From contig JACAXG010000013.1 in the NCBI GenBank assembly GCA_018881555.1, positions 12,104,479 to 12,168,478 on the forward strand: a DNA stretch of 64,000 nt. The letters are read 5' to 3'. This document shows positions 12,115 through 25,020 of this stretch, piece by piece. Under the pieces are notes generated by a model. That model was not told the DNA's origin and made no database searches. It worked only from the letters and a program-made list of their open reading frames with translations. Positions within the stretch are counted from its first letter, which is position 1. Each line of letters opens with the position of its first letter. The DNA is from Amblyornis subalaris (Eukaryota; Chordata; Aves; Passeriformes; Ptilonorhynchidae). Position numbers and translations under genes: made by a program.

Positions 12115-14039
12115 GCTGTTTAGGAAAAAAGAGGGAGTGACTATTCCAGATAGCAGAGAAATTACAGTACTTAATGTATTTGTCAGGCATCAGAAAGACT
12201 TCTTTACTTGTGTACCAGGAATGTGCAAACAAACAAAAATGACTCAAACTGATAAGAGATTTACCTTAGATCCTCTTCAGGTGATGGAAATAATGTTCTG
12301 CAAGAGAGAAGTTATAGCTGCATATGAAAAAATGCTGGTACAGAAGTGCACAGTAAATTTCCACAAACGATTGAATAAATTAAGCCCCTGGACACGTTTA
12401 TGGTACTGTTTTCAAAACAGGAATTAAAATCTATGTCTCTGGAGGTCATATGACTATTTAGCAAGGAAACAGACTCGAGGTCATTGGTAGTGTCAGTGAA
12501 TACCAAATATGCTTTTTTAAAATGAAGAAGTATTGTACCTAATATGTTTACTACATTAAGTCCAGCAGTATAATTTACTTAATGCTCTGCAATATTCCTG
12601 GAGAAAAAAAAAAGCCAAATTGTTTGGCTTAAATTCATCTTTTTCATATGTAATAAGATGACTAAAGTAAGTACTTCATTTATTGTTTGCTCGTGTAAGA
12701 GAACCTCTCCCCTACAGAGATGATGTATCTCAAAGGCCTTTACCACTTCAGCTTTCAAGATAGAGTGTGAAGTTGAGCTAAATGTCTGCACAAACTTTAC
12801 CTTCCTACAGCATTTTTACTGAAAAGTATTTTTCTCTTGTCAGCAGCTCCAAGAGCACAGTTCTGTGGTTTGGTTCTGCTCGTGGTCTTTGGCAGCCACA
12901 AACCTCCTCCCAAAAGAACCAAAGGAAATCTTTTAGCAGTGCAGGCGGCTAAAGGATGAAGCAGACCCTGTTGCATAAGAGGGCAAACTGTGATTTCTTA
13001 TCATTTAACTTCCTCCTGTTCCACTTAAAAACATTTTTGTACGGACTATCTTAAATTTCTTATGACTCCAGGTTGTAAATTAACATACGGCGTAATCTGA
13101 AATGCAGATGAGGGGAGAGAGGGCACTTGTGGAAAGTGGCTTCTTGTCTTACTGTCAAGGAGACTGTTATGCTTGAAGTTTTATATTTCTGCAGAAATCC
13201 ATAGATATTTTTGGATATGCAGGTGGTAGAGTGTGTCTGTCGAATTTTCCAGGTTTTTTTCTCTCAATGAATTCTTTGCAAGAATCTTCACAAAATATTT
13301 TGAAGGCATTTTTTTTCTCTTTTCTTTCTCTGTATTCACCATTCAATCACATCATTTTTTCTAATTTTCTTATCTCAGTTGTCCTTTCTTAAAGACTGCT
13401 AACCTGTGCAGAATGATACTGGTAAATAAAGACTTNTAAAATCACAGGAAAAAAAATCTAGTGAATCTAATAGAAGTGACAGTATCTTCTATGTCAAAAA
13501 GGCAAACTAAATTTTGAGATATGAGGATTGATGTGGAAGAGAGTTACCAAGATAAAGAGAGGATGAACAAGGCTGGTCAGGAACAGTNCTGAAAGGAGGG
13601 CTGAAGAAAGAAGGGTGTGTCAGTGTGGGCTTTAGGGTGCTAAAAAAAGGCATTAGCAGAATTTTTGGAACTAGCTCTTATCTAACTTAAAGTAATACTG
13701 AGATAAGAAGAAAAGGTACCGAGGTACCTGAGTTTGTTGGAGGCAGAGTCAGTGTGTGGTGCTTTATTTGTTGCTCTTCTCAAGCTCAGGCTGTGCTGAA
13801 CGCACCAGGCAGCGTTTGCACAGCCCTGTATGGATTTGGAATTGTGCTTGTGCTATCACCTTTCCCTACCTAAATTGTCTTTTTTCCCCCCAGTTTGTAT
13901 TTATCATGTCTGGGACTGAACTCCAAGAGACCAGAGCTTGAAGTGCTGTTGATGCAGGGCCTGCTGCCTTTTTAATTCTTTTTTCTTTGAATAATTAACC
14001 CATAATAATTAATAGCCTTGGTATATCTGAGTTCTCAGT

Positions 14040-14110
14040 AAAAAGCTGCAACTTAATTTTTTACCATTGTCATTATGACATCATTAATCCTTGATTACAG
14101 TGATTTTGGG
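14040..14110. promoter_or_regulatory. Candidate intronic regulatory element with homeodomain-type motifs
   Basis: TAATCC (14085-14090) is the bicoid/OTX/PITX-type site. A GATTA core (14093-14097) lies in inverted orientation three bases away, with TTAAT and CATTA motifs just upstream. Such clusters are typical of conserved enhancers but also arise by chance in AT-rich DNA. No conservation or chromatin evidence is available here, so this is only a candidate. Confidence 0.2.
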
Positions 14111-16473
14111 TCTGTTTGGCCACCACTATTTCCCATGGATTTGAATTCTCTCCACACTTTACAGTTCTTCTGAGCTGGGGCTGTGTTAAAGCAAATGTCG
14201 TTTTGCTAATGGGAAATGAAATTTCTTGTCAGCAGGACAACCATGTGCTGAGCTTGGCTTTATTTCTTCCATAAGAATGTAATGTTTTATTTTTGTACAT
14301 AGTGTACAAACATTTCAAGTGTATTAATAATGGAACTTTTCTATAAATCTATAAATTTTTATAAATCTGTGAGATGCAGGTAACATTTTTCTCTTAATGA
14401 GGACTATTGCATGCTAGGATTAATTTTCCAACTACAGGTCTCAAAGTACTGTATTTAACAATACCAAAATGCATGTCATAGTTTTATGTATATAATTGCA
14501 TTTTCTATTTATTTTATATAAACATCATTCTTACCTTCAGAGAACAAATATTATTNTACTTTCTGACAATGAGCATTTATTTACTGAGAATGTAAATTTT
14601 ACTTTTCAAGCTTTCAGAGCTTTTTGATTAGAAAGGAAGAAAGGCAAACTGACTATTATGAACTATAAAATTATTCAGTACTGAATACCAGTAGATAATC
14701 CAGGGCACTTTAAGATGCAGTTCTTTTTTCATCTATTTAACAGGCCTCTAAATGATAATGAACTTGTCTTGATGTGCATGTTAATTTGTGGTGAAAGGTG
14801 GTAAATGAGGAGAGTTACCCGAGATTTAAAGTCTGAGAAAAACAACTTGAAATGCATCTACTTCATCTTTTATGTAGCTAAAAATTATATAAAATGGAAG
14901 AAGACAGAGGTGAAATGCTTAAGAGTGAAAAATGTATACATTTTAAGTAATTCATAGGTTTTTTTCCTGAAGAGAACAAAAGCTAAGATTATATATGTCA
15001 TTCTGATGTACCAAATCCTATTTAAATAATTGAGATGTTTGGATTTTGTTATTTTTTGTTTTTACTCTCACATATTATGCCAGTGGGATAAATTATGTTG
15101 GTTCATTCCCATTTTACAGACAAAGTGCATGAGAAAAAAGATTAAGTGAGTTGCTCAGGGGCATGAATAACATTGTGAGCTGAAAAAGGCAAAAAAATCT
15201 TTGCTCTTAGATTAGTAATCCATTTCTATTTATATTAGCTAATATTTCCACTGTTGGTTTTTTCCTTCTTTATCTGTTGTCTGTGTAGCATGTATTCTTA
15301 ACTAATCAGAAATTATTTTGCAAACTTCTCTGATTAGTGAAACTTCAAGCCATCCATCACAAGGGAGAACTCCACTCCAGTTAATTCCATGTGTCTTGCT
15401 TTCATCTAATTTTCCGGTGTTTCTGGAAAATACATATTGCCTTTATCCATCACAAAAATGTAATAATAATTTAGAAAAATAAAGCTTAGAGTGCTTTATT
15501 TGTTGTTACAAAATAGAATTTAAAAATATGAAGGTGAAGTCAAAGACATGCTTTTACAGGGTTTTATTAACATAGGAATTACTCTTGTTCAAGCAGTTTG
15601 ACAGCTTTATTAATATAATTTATTTAATAAAGAAGCCTGACACTGCTGGATTGGGGAGAACAAAAGACAGTCAAAGAAATAGGAAGGGTAGGCATCAAGA
15701 GAGACAATGGTGGAGGCTCAGTGAGGGCTCTCACATGAGTAGTGAAATAAAAGGAAGAAGGGAAGAAGAAAAAAATTATCTGTTTTTGCCCAGATTTTTA
15801 GGAGTCATCTAACTCTGACTTATAAATGTGAATAAAATCTCGGAAGTCAGTGATAACCATATCTTTCATTGTGAATTCAAGCTTAGTATCTCACTAGGGT
15901 GACTCCTAAAAAAAGGTCAATGCTACTTGACCAAGCACATTTTGAGACTTTGCCTTGTGGCTAAACCCAGGATTCACTGGAGGATCTTTTCCAGAAACAG
16001 AATTTTTTGTTGGTTCTCTGAGTGTTACTCTGAAAATTTAGCACAGTCTTCATTACAGTGGTACTCTCTTACTCGTGAGTGTTCTGTGGTGCCAGGAGAT
16101 CTAAGAATAAATCAGTTTTTGATTGGGAAAAGGCCACAGGCAAAGCGCAGCCCCTGGTAGCACATGGATCTCCTTGTTTCATGAGGAAAGAAGAGAGCCC
16201 ATGTTTGCCATGGCTGGGGTATGGCCCCTTTCACACTGGGAAGGTCTAGCACAAGATTTTCAGCCACTCTCTTGGTCTGAATCAGAGGGATTTTCATTTT
16301 CATCAACATACTGGTGTTGGTAACAATTTACATTGCTTGTACCACTATAATTTGCAGTCCCGCATGCAATTTTTGTAGTGTTTAGCAAAAAATGAAGTAG
16401 CTAAGTTTTCCAGACTGGCTTATTCAGATTAAACTGTCCTTTTAAACACTGTAAGTCTTTAATTGCATTCATT

Positions 16474-16508
16474 AAAAAACCTGAAACAAGATAATTTTCA
16501 GGTTTTTT
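16474..16508. repeat. Perfect 13-bp inverted repeat (hairpin) with a 9-nt loop
   Basis: The left arm AAAAAACCTGAAA (16474-16486) is the exact reverse complement of the right arm TTTCAGGTTTTTT (16496-16508), with loop CAAGATAAT. The arm ends in six T on the + strand. It is short and AU-rich for a pre-miRNA. It may be a chance structure. Confidence 0.6.
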
Positions 16509-19500
16509 GAAAGTGAGGGTACATCTCCCTGTAAAAAATAAACATTCCTTATAGAGAATTATGAAGCCAAGCTTGATTTAAAACATAAAGTGAAAATGCA
16601 GGGTTTGAGTTTGTTGTGGTTGTCCTTTGGCCAATAATCCTTCTCTCTTCTGATCTGAAACATGGAGGGTAATGGTAGGAGTCTCTTCTCTGTGATACTT
16701 CAGTATATTCCCAAAGCATCATGTAGCTTCAATATGGGCTAAATATGCATGTATGGATTATATGTGTGGTATCCAGCCTGATTTCTCTGTGGAGAGCAGG
16801 AGTCTCCTTATCCATCCATTTATATTGAAAACGCAGAAAAGTATGAGTTATCCTCAGGTGACTTTCAAGCACAGGATAAAGTCTTTAGAATTCATGGAAC
16901 TTTGGAAAAAAATGCATGCAAGAAGTATTTTAAAATCCAGGTAATTTGAAATGTTCATGGTTAAACAAAACAATTCCATTCATACACAATTTAAAAATAC
17001 ACGATTAATTTAAAAATATGTTCATAAAAATTGAAAAATTTTACATGGAGGCAATGCTTGTAATTACCAGTGCCACCAAGAAAATTAAAGTATGGGTGTA
17101 TCTAAATGAAGACACTGAGGAAAAAAAAATAATAGGGATTTAAAATAGTAGTTAAACTGCATTAATTCACTTTATGGGCACTCTTATTCATTATTTTAGT
17201 GACCTTATTTCAGTTTCATTAGTTGATTTTTGGAAGCCATTACATCAAAGTAAAGCTATTACATTTCTAAAAATCAGAGTTCGTATAGGTATATTTAATA
17301 GTTTAATCTTCAAAGTTTCTTTTTAACTTTTTTTTTGATTTGTACAGTTAAATTCTAACCCAGAGACATTTATACAGATAATTCAGGTTTCTAAGGATCC
17401 TGGCTGTCAAGTGTTACAAGGCAGTGATCCCATGCAAAAGTCCCAACAGAAGTCAGGCTCCTGTTTCCAGGTGATGGTCATGGCTGCAAATGATGATCAG
17501 CTCCAGAACTGCTGCCACAGGATGGAGGGGATGAATATTTTGTTCAGGTGCTTCCAAAGAACAGTGAGATATATTCTGAGCAACTATGTAATCCAATATA
17601 TAATATTATATATATATTAGTCCAATATATAATCACTTTAGTGGCAGTGTTCTCTGAAGGGTATATGTTGTGACACATTTTATGTGACGTTTGATGATGA
17701 TTTTTTTTTTTTCCTACTCAGAACATGCATAACAAAAACAAGAGACCTGAGCCAGAGTTCTTTGTCAGGTCCATCACATTGTAATTTGCCATTAGTTTCT
17801 TTCCTAGCCTGAAAAAACCTCGTTATTACTTCAGTTCGGGGGTGCCATTAAGAAATTTAGGTCCAAGGGTCGCTGCCCCTTTCCAATTCATGTACATGAA
17901 ACAGAAGGAATCAAGGCACATCTGATCCCACCGAGATCCAGTCCTAGGTTAGCTGTGCCTGCTGTGCAGTGCAGTTGTGTGTTCACAGCAGGCAATGGCC
18001 TGTTCTTCCCTGGCCAGGAAGCTGCATCACCGTGAGGGTCAGGCTGTGGTAGTGATGGCTTTCTCATCTCTTTGGCATCAGTAGGAGGGCACGGAAGTCG
18101 AGTTTCTGGTTTAATGCTGACCTCCCTCCCTTCTCTGTCTTGAACCATCCCATTCATGATCTCTGTAAGAGTTACATTATGGATCATTTTTTATGTTTCC
18201 GATGAACAATAGACTAGAATTATGCAGCTGCTTTTTTCCAGTGTTTCTTATGCTGGAGTTATATTTTCCTTGTGCTTACAGTTTTCTGATGCACATGGCA
18301 AGGGCTCTTTGAGTCCTGATCAATGTGATGTTCAAAAAGTAACTATTTCTACGCAGTTGCCTTTAAAATGGCTGCGTAACGTGCCACTGGTTCGGAATTT
18401 AGCCTAAGTGTGACCTTTGAGTAAATGGTTAATCCGAGTTAAAATTTATCTAATGGATGTTTTTTCATACCAGGGTTTCTTTTAATTCTAAAGCAGGAGA
18501 GAAGGTGTACACAGTGCTTGGTAACTTTCCTCCCCCACTTGAGAGGATTGCAGGTTGAGTGGGAAGGGAGCCAACTTCTGGTTTCACATCCTTGCAATTT
18601 CAGCTGAACTGTTCCTGTCAGGTTATAGCAGACATTGTCATACGTAAATGGATTCAAATCAAATAGAAATTGCTTTAGATTTTTTTTATATGAGTGTAAT
18701 TCACAAAGCTGAGTCCCTATAAAATCCTATTAAATTCTGAAGTCTTTTTTTTTTTACATACACTGATACACAGAGCATTACAAGCCTTCGTATTTTTTTG
18801 TAATGGGAAAATGTTTGGGGAGATAAAACCATAAGCTGTAACTGATCAAACGCTGGCAGATGAGGATTTTGGTTCCTAGTTGATTCACCTCACTGTCCTT
18901 TTTCTAGGCTTGAGAAATCACTTAGAGGTGGCTTGAGAGTAGAATATGGCTCATTGATAGGGAGGATTTTGTGGAATTCATGGTGGGAAACTGAAAATGT
19001 GCTTCAACAAGTGAGGAAAAACAAGGAGGGTAAGGAGAGGAGACTGAGGTGTGGGAGTAGATGTGTTTTTACTTGGGTCCATCCAACCATTAATAAGCTC
19101 AGCTTTGAGTCCTACTGGACTTTAATTAATGGCTCTCTGCTGTGAAACATAGACTTGCTAAACCAGTGGTTAGGAATTCCAGAGGAAAGAGCTAATCTGA
19201 CAAGTATTATCTCTACAGGCGTACAGAGAAATAAATGCTTTGTTGTAAGAAACACACTGTAACTGATCTGTGACCTTCCTTGCTAAAGCAACAGTCTAGG
19301 GAGGTCATTTTGGACTCTCAAAATGACTGCTGTGCTATCATTGCTGCTTACTGTGCTGCAGCTCACAAGGCTTGTTTCCTAATATAATTTTACCTATAAA
19401 AGAAATGGAGTAAGCTATTCTTGAAGTTAGCTTCGTGGAATAAAGCAGATATCATGATCTGGAATGTCACAGTGTTACCAGGATTTACCTATACGAGACA

Positions 19501-20663
19501 AAAAAATTATAATCCTTAGTAATTTCATCTTGATGGAATCTTCACCACTGAAGCTTGACTGGTAAACACATAATACTTTATTTTTTGTAACTGAAGACGG
19601 TGTTCTGGTTGCCTGGCTTTATGGCTAAAGTAAGGCAAGACTCCAGGTAGGCTGTATTAACTATAACTGTATCATGCAAATGAGATGAGGGAAATTTACC
19701 CCTGTATGCTTATTCTTTTACAATACCTTTAAAATTCTTGTAAGAGGAGTAAAGATTGAATTTATTCTATTAAGAAATTGCGTGGTGTATTTTCTCTTTG
19801 TGCTTTCTTTTTGCAGAATATTTTCCCTGTGCTTTTTCTTATTTAGAACATGTTTGAGTTGGAAGTGGAAGCCTAAAGGTTTTTCTGACAAATTGCTGAG
19901 GTCTATTAATTTGTATGGTTCGTTTGTGCTCTCCATAGGCAAGCTGAATTTGCTGGTGCATACTTTGGTTGTGTCGGAAANGCAGTTATTTTTTAAAGTG
20001 ATATCTGGCCCCTGTAATATTTTTTTTCTATCAGTGTCAATGTATTTGGAAGACTGAGCCCCTCTAAGGTTGAAAAGAGTCACTTTAGGAAATAAAAATA
20101 AATTGTATGTGAGAAGTTTGTGAAGAGAAGCTTCAGTGGCTGGTGAAGGCTCATGCAGGAGTACTGAGGGGAGGAGAGGAGCTGTTTAATGCCAACTCTT
20201 CCTGTAGCCTGTCAATTTATTCATGCAGTGGACCTTGCAAGCCCAATCCACAGATGCTATTTTCTGCTCCTTACTGAATAAAACTCAGTGCTGGGTCCTG
20301 AGTGTAAAGATTAATTAGTCAGCGAGTGTTAAAGGTCTGTTAAAGCCATTATGGCGTATGTCCACAGAGACAAATAGGGGCTATAAAACACTGTGTTCGA
20401 AACCTAATTTTACATGTGTATTTTTCATTAATAATAATGATGGTAGTAATAATTATAGTCTTTTCATCCTGAAAGCTCTCTGAGGACTAAATGCATAGTG
20501 CAGTGCATACTGTGTAGGCAGGATCATGCTTTCCATCCCTGAAATGCAGGCTGTCAGAAGGCAGCTCAGGTTGTTTTTGGCCATTGCAGAGAGCTGTGCA
20601 GTGCAGCTCCTCCAAGGAAGCTTCTTGTATCCAAAGCTGCTTCCTGAGTTGAGGCTACTAGAA

Positions 20664-20704
20664 TACATATATATATCTCTCTATATATATCTATATATCT
20701 ATCT
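20664..20704. repeat. TA/TC-rich microsatellite (ATATAT / ATCTAT units)
   Basis: Alternating ATATAT and CTATATAT/ATCTAT units form an imperfect compound microsatellite of about 40 bp. It is followed by unique sequence. An ORF at 20526-20840 translates through it as a Tyr/Ile/Leu repeat, an artefact of the simple sequence. Confidence 0.8.
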
Positions 20705-23188
20705 CACTGTTGAAAATGGTGAAATCAAAGAAATGTATACAGTTATCTATATATTTTTTCTTTTTCTTTACTTTGACTTCAAAAACATATTCTTCCACTT
20801 GCTTGCCAGCTTTCAAATAGGCTTGGAGTTACATTGTTGAATGTTTGACTTTTTNTCAGAAATTTTTAGATAATTTAATAATTTTGAGCAATGGGCATAA
20901 ATGGGAAGAACTTGTTTGTAAATATCGGCATGTGCATGAGTTGAAAATACTCTTCCTCATTTCTCAGGACTAAGCTGCAGCTGTTCTGTGTGCACTGAAA
21001 GTGAACGTCAGCATTACTAGCATCTTCAAAAGTGAAATGCTCCCCTTTGCTCATTTTGCAGAGCTCTGTGGGGTTTTGTGGCATTTTNTGTGTATCTTGT
21101 TGGTTTTTTGAAAACTGGTGAAGCTTAAGGCAACTGAGATGAGTGAACTAGCAGATATGGCCTGTCTCTTGCTCCTGTAACTGTTCCAGTATGAAACTAG
21201 AATTGATAATAATACATGTAAAGATATTTCTTCGTTTCTCAGAATGAGACTTAAGCAGGGAAGGATGGTCCATTACGGATGGTCCCAAAACTTAGGTTCN
21301 TTTACCCCATTATGTCCAGCTATGTGGAACTTGTTTGACTGACATAAGCCTAATTTACAAAACTGACTACATATATTCTCTGTCTGACTACAAATGAAGA
21401 AAATTGTCAACATGATTGGAAAGGAACTTCCTGTTCAAGTTTGGACACTTGCTTTGTACAGTGCTTTCATCACAGTGCCATACTTGGATCAGAAGATGGC
21501 AAGATATATTAGATCTTAAATACAGAAGAAAAAAAGATGGCATTTTTCATGTAAAAGCAATGGACTGTCAGGCCAGATTCCCATTGTTTTTGTCAGAATG
21601 CTTTCCAGACTCCTTGTTACACACTGACNTCTTAGACAATTTAAAATATTTGTTGGTCTGTCCAGCATTGGAAGGAAGAACTTGCATTCAGCAGTGTTTC
21701 CAAAGTGCTTTGGGGTTTCTTCCTCTCTTTGAAGTTGTCTGACTCCTGCAGTGTTCAATGGAAGTCTTGTTCCTTTAGGAGAACAGTAAACTGTTGTTTC
21801 AGCTCTTGTGTTGATGTCAAACCTGGAAAGCACAGAAAATAAATGGGAATTTGTTGATTTGTTGAACGGGCTTCCAGCACAAAGATAATTGAATAAAAAT
21901 GTATAGAGATGATAGTTGTTTTAGTTACATGAAACTATGGTGCAGCAAGAAAAGGTTATTCCAGGAGGGAAGCTGTTGAGGGAAAAAGAAACAAAAACTG
22001 TTGTGGGTGAGAACAACTTAGTGGCTCTTCCCAGATTTCTAACAACAATTCCATAACTGACAACCAGTTACTTTTTGGAACCTCCATGGATAGTCATTCT
22101 AGAGGCTTCAAGAATTTAGCACTCTCCAAAGAAATTGAATTAATCACTCACTTTAGCAATGTGTTTATATTAACCAGTGAATGATAGTGAGCAAAGCACT
22201 TGCTTTGCAGCTGCAGGTCAAGCAGTGATTGCAGATCCCCGAGGAGCACTTATCCCAGAGACAACTTGGTTTCGGAGTGCTGAANTGACTGACAGAGCCA
22301 AGGGTGTGACTGACAGCTGTGCTTGTTGCACCTCATCAGAATACCTAATGCTGCTTGAAGCCCTATCAAAATATTTCACATCTTGTGATGGAAGCTCAGT
22401 AACTGCCATGTAGTCTCTTAAAATAACATTAGTTTACAGAAACACACTTCATTCTGAGATAGTTATCATCAAAAAAAGTATTTATTTTAGGCTCTGGTTC
22501 ATTTTTGAAGTAAGCAATTTTACTCATATGTGTAATATTGATTTAATTATGTAAGCATTGTGAGGACTGCAAAAGGTCTTGTGAAGACTGAATAATTCAG
22601 AATATTTCAGATGTCTTATTTGCCTTTTAGGGTGGCAGTCCATTAACACTGCACTGGAATAATACATGTGTTCAAATTAATACTTGTGTGTGACAGTTTT
22701 TTCAGATATGTGCCAAGGTGCATGCACGTAATTGCTTAGTTCTGTGTATGGTAATGATTCCTCACAAGTATTCAAAATAGTTACAGACAGTTGCAATTCG
22801 GGCCAAAAAATTTTAATTTGCATAGAAAGGGCAATCCATAATCAAAAATTGCAAAATTGGAGAATTTCTGGTTATAGTCATAAGCTTTGATTTAGTTTTC
22901 GGCTTTTCCAAGCACTTGCCCNTTTTGCTCAATATTTGTTGCAATTCATGTGTTTGTATTTTGATGTAAATCTTTATTTCCTACTAGAGATTAGAGAAGC
23001 CAATGCAGGCTATTAAGATGTGAATAGTCATAAACAGCAGAGAAGGAAGAATGCTCACAGTATAGCAGGGTCAAAATGTGTTTGCAATTTGCAAACAATA
23101 AGTAACAACAGTAAAAGGTTTTAACAAGACAGATTTCAGAGGAAAAAATAATGTCTCAGTAATCTCAGCCACTGAAGCCTGAGAAGAG

Positions 23189-23232
23189 GCCACAATGTTC
23201 TTTGTAGATGGAGGGCGATACCACATTGTGGC
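23189..23232. promoter_or_regulatory. Inverted pair of SOX-like ACAATG motifs (hairpin-capable)
   Basis: GCCACAATGT (23189-23198) and ACATTGTGGC (23223-23232) are exact reverse complements separated by 24 nt. Pairing can extend about five bases outward with G-U wobbles. The cores are SOX-type (ACAAT/ATTGT) sites facing each other. It could be a paired SOX element, a small RNA hairpin or chance. The spacing is larger than typical SOX dimer sites. Confidence 0.25.
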
Positions 23233-23758
23233 TTTTTCATCATCTTAAGCTTCTAAATCTCCCTTTCAGCCNTTTGCTGCAAAATTAGACTTTAATGTTT
23301 CATTATTTACATGCAATATGGATTCAGTTCTCTTAATATTTAGTCTTCTCACCATTTCATTGTTTCGCTGTGTGCTTTTTACANATATTAGCCTTTCATT
23401 TTTATTGGCAAAATAAAAAAAAAAATTGAGTGCATTTTGAACACCACAAATTAAGCTAATTTTTTACTGTTGCCTTTTAAATCTTAATGATGTATGTATT
23501 ATTGTATAAATCATGTGAATGGCTCATGTATAAAACTAATAATTGCACTACCACTAACAAAAGAACGCCAAGTTNTGAGTGGTGGATCTCGTATACTTTA
23601 TGTATGATTATTTCATAGGGAGTAGAGACTAACAAAAGCCAGTAACAATGTATAATTTAATGCATACAGCACGGCTAGCAAATAAAGTGCCAGAAGTTGC
23701 ATCTTAATTTAGGCAGATATTTTCTGGATTCGTTCTAAAAACCTCCACAAATGCAGGT

Positions 23759-23789
23759 TGTGAATGTAACATTGTGAATATAACATTGT
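23759..23789. repeat. 14-bp tandem repeat, about 2.2 copies
   Basis: TGTGAATGTAACAT is followed at once by TGTGAATATAACAT and a partial third TGT. One base differs between the two full copies. It is a small local tandem duplication in intron. Confidence 0.6.
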
Positions 23790-24069
23790 AGGGTAGCAAT
23801 TTATTGCACCATAATTTTGTTTATGGCACTACTGATCAGCAGTTTCAGTGTGCCGGCTTAAAGCTCGACTTCTATTGGAATAGACACTTTGTGGAATAGC
23901 AATGACCAACAATTACGTAGTTTTTGTCATTTTCATATGGCTATCATTTATTAACAGCAATATCTAAATTAGCATTTCAGAGGTTTTTCAGACTAGATGG
24001 TTTTAACTACTCCTTCTCACATGAAAGTCTTAATTTCCTTCACAGCACGGACCTGTGAACTATAGGAAA

Positions 24070-24540
24070 AGACTGTGGGGGTCTGTACCTGATAAGAGTG
24101 CCTTCTAATGAAGGTTGTGGCAATGTGGAATTCCTTGGGGTAGGAGCATCCCTGGCCACCCCTCTGCTCTCTCTTGCCCCAAGGCGTGGCATGTCCAGCG
24201 GGCAGGGCTGGGCAGGAGCGGGGTCTGTGCCGCCGCTGCACGAGGTGCAGCTTTTCCTCTGGAGCTGCTCGTGCCAGCGTCCAAGGGGATGTGCCCAGCC
24301 CAGAGGTCGAGTAGCCCAAGCCAAAAGGGCTCACCTGTTCCCTCAGGAAGCTCCACGGGTGAAGAGCTGCTCCTGACTGGGTGGGGATGGAGCTGCCGCT
24401 GCCTGGCTCAGAGAGGGGCCCTGGGGATGAGCAGGTCCCCACAGCAGCAGGACACGGTGCCCAGCTCGGCACGGGCCCCTGGGGCTCTGGGAACTCTGCT
24501 TTGTGGTCCTGNGTGGCCGTGTCCGTGATAATGAGATAAA
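24070..24540. other. GC- and CpG-enriched island inside AT-rich intron
   Basis: This stretch is conspicuously G/C-rich with many CpG dinucleotides (for example around 24185-24260 and 24400-24530), unlike its flanks. ORFs are open in several frames on both strands, the longest 151 codons (24017-24472, minus) and 137 codons (24115-24528, plus). No protein family is recognisable. The likely explanations are a small CpG island with regulatory or alternative-promoter activity, or an unrecognised GC-rich repeat. The multi-frame openness argues against a single coding sequence. Confidence 0.4.
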
Positions 24541-24639
24541 ATGGACATCTTGCATTTGGCCTTCTTTAACAGGGCTGGGTGCTGGGGCCTGTTCATGGCT
24601 TTGGAGTCAATCTTTGACATACGTCGCAGCCATTAAGGC

Positions 24640-25020
24640 AGGTATTAATACAAAGTAATAAATCTGTGCCNTCTTCAACTTTCCTGTAGCTGTCTATCAG
24701 AAAGTTCTGAAGTGGATTTCTTTAAAGACTCCCTGTCTCCTGAGGAAAAGGGGATAAGGCAGTGTGTCCCTGGACAGGATCTATGACTCATTATGTCAAT
24801 CAAATTCCACTTCAGAGGGGAATAAAGAGATTTGTATCTCAAAGCTGTGCATAACGACTTCTTGGCTTTTCATTTCATATTTATGAGCGGTTTACTTTGA
24901 AGTGTTTATCAGGCAATACGCAGAAACATGAGAGAGCATTGCCTGAAACCATGTTCAAGTGTCTAATCTGTTAAATGCTTGCTGAGCAGGCTAGTTCATC
25001 AGTGCATGCAATGCAAAAAA
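24640..25020. promoter_or_regulatory. Candidate conserved intronic enhancer with AP-1 and PBX-type motifs
   Basis: TGACTCA (24784-24790), an exact AP-1 site, is followed three bases later by TGTCAATCA (24794-24802), the reverse complement of a PBX/MEIS-type TGATTGACA site. The flanks have a balanced base mixture and few simple repeats, the texture I associate with conserved non-coding elements. The motif identities are read from the sequence. The regulatory role is inference. Confidence 0.28.

Larger units (their letters stand above)
12115..24069. other. Intronic block, no gene seen
   Basis: This is AT-rich intron. It includes a perfect 13-bp hairpin (16474-16508), a TA/TC-rich microsatellite (20664-20704), a paired inverted SOX-like motif (23189-23232) and a homeodomain-motif stretch near 14040-14105. 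ORFs of 60-121 codons occur on both strands (for example the overlapping pair at 19718-20083 and 19782-20057). They show no domain, signal peptide or codon pattern I could support. Confidence 0.55.

Noticed and set aside
12113..12427. 104-codon ORF next to CR1 as a LINE protein
   Set aside because: The element is only a 3' tail in the opposite orientation, and the ORF shows no reverse transcriptase or endonuclease motif.
20394..20402. TGTTCGAAA as the T-loop of a tRNA gene
   Set aside because: The flanking bases do not form a T-stem, and no A-box or cloverleaf is present.
24017..24528. ORFs of 151 (minus) and 137 (plus) codons as a gene
   Set aside because: They are opposite-strand ORFs in the same GC-rich DNA with no recognisable domain. 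Openness in several frames is a composition effect.
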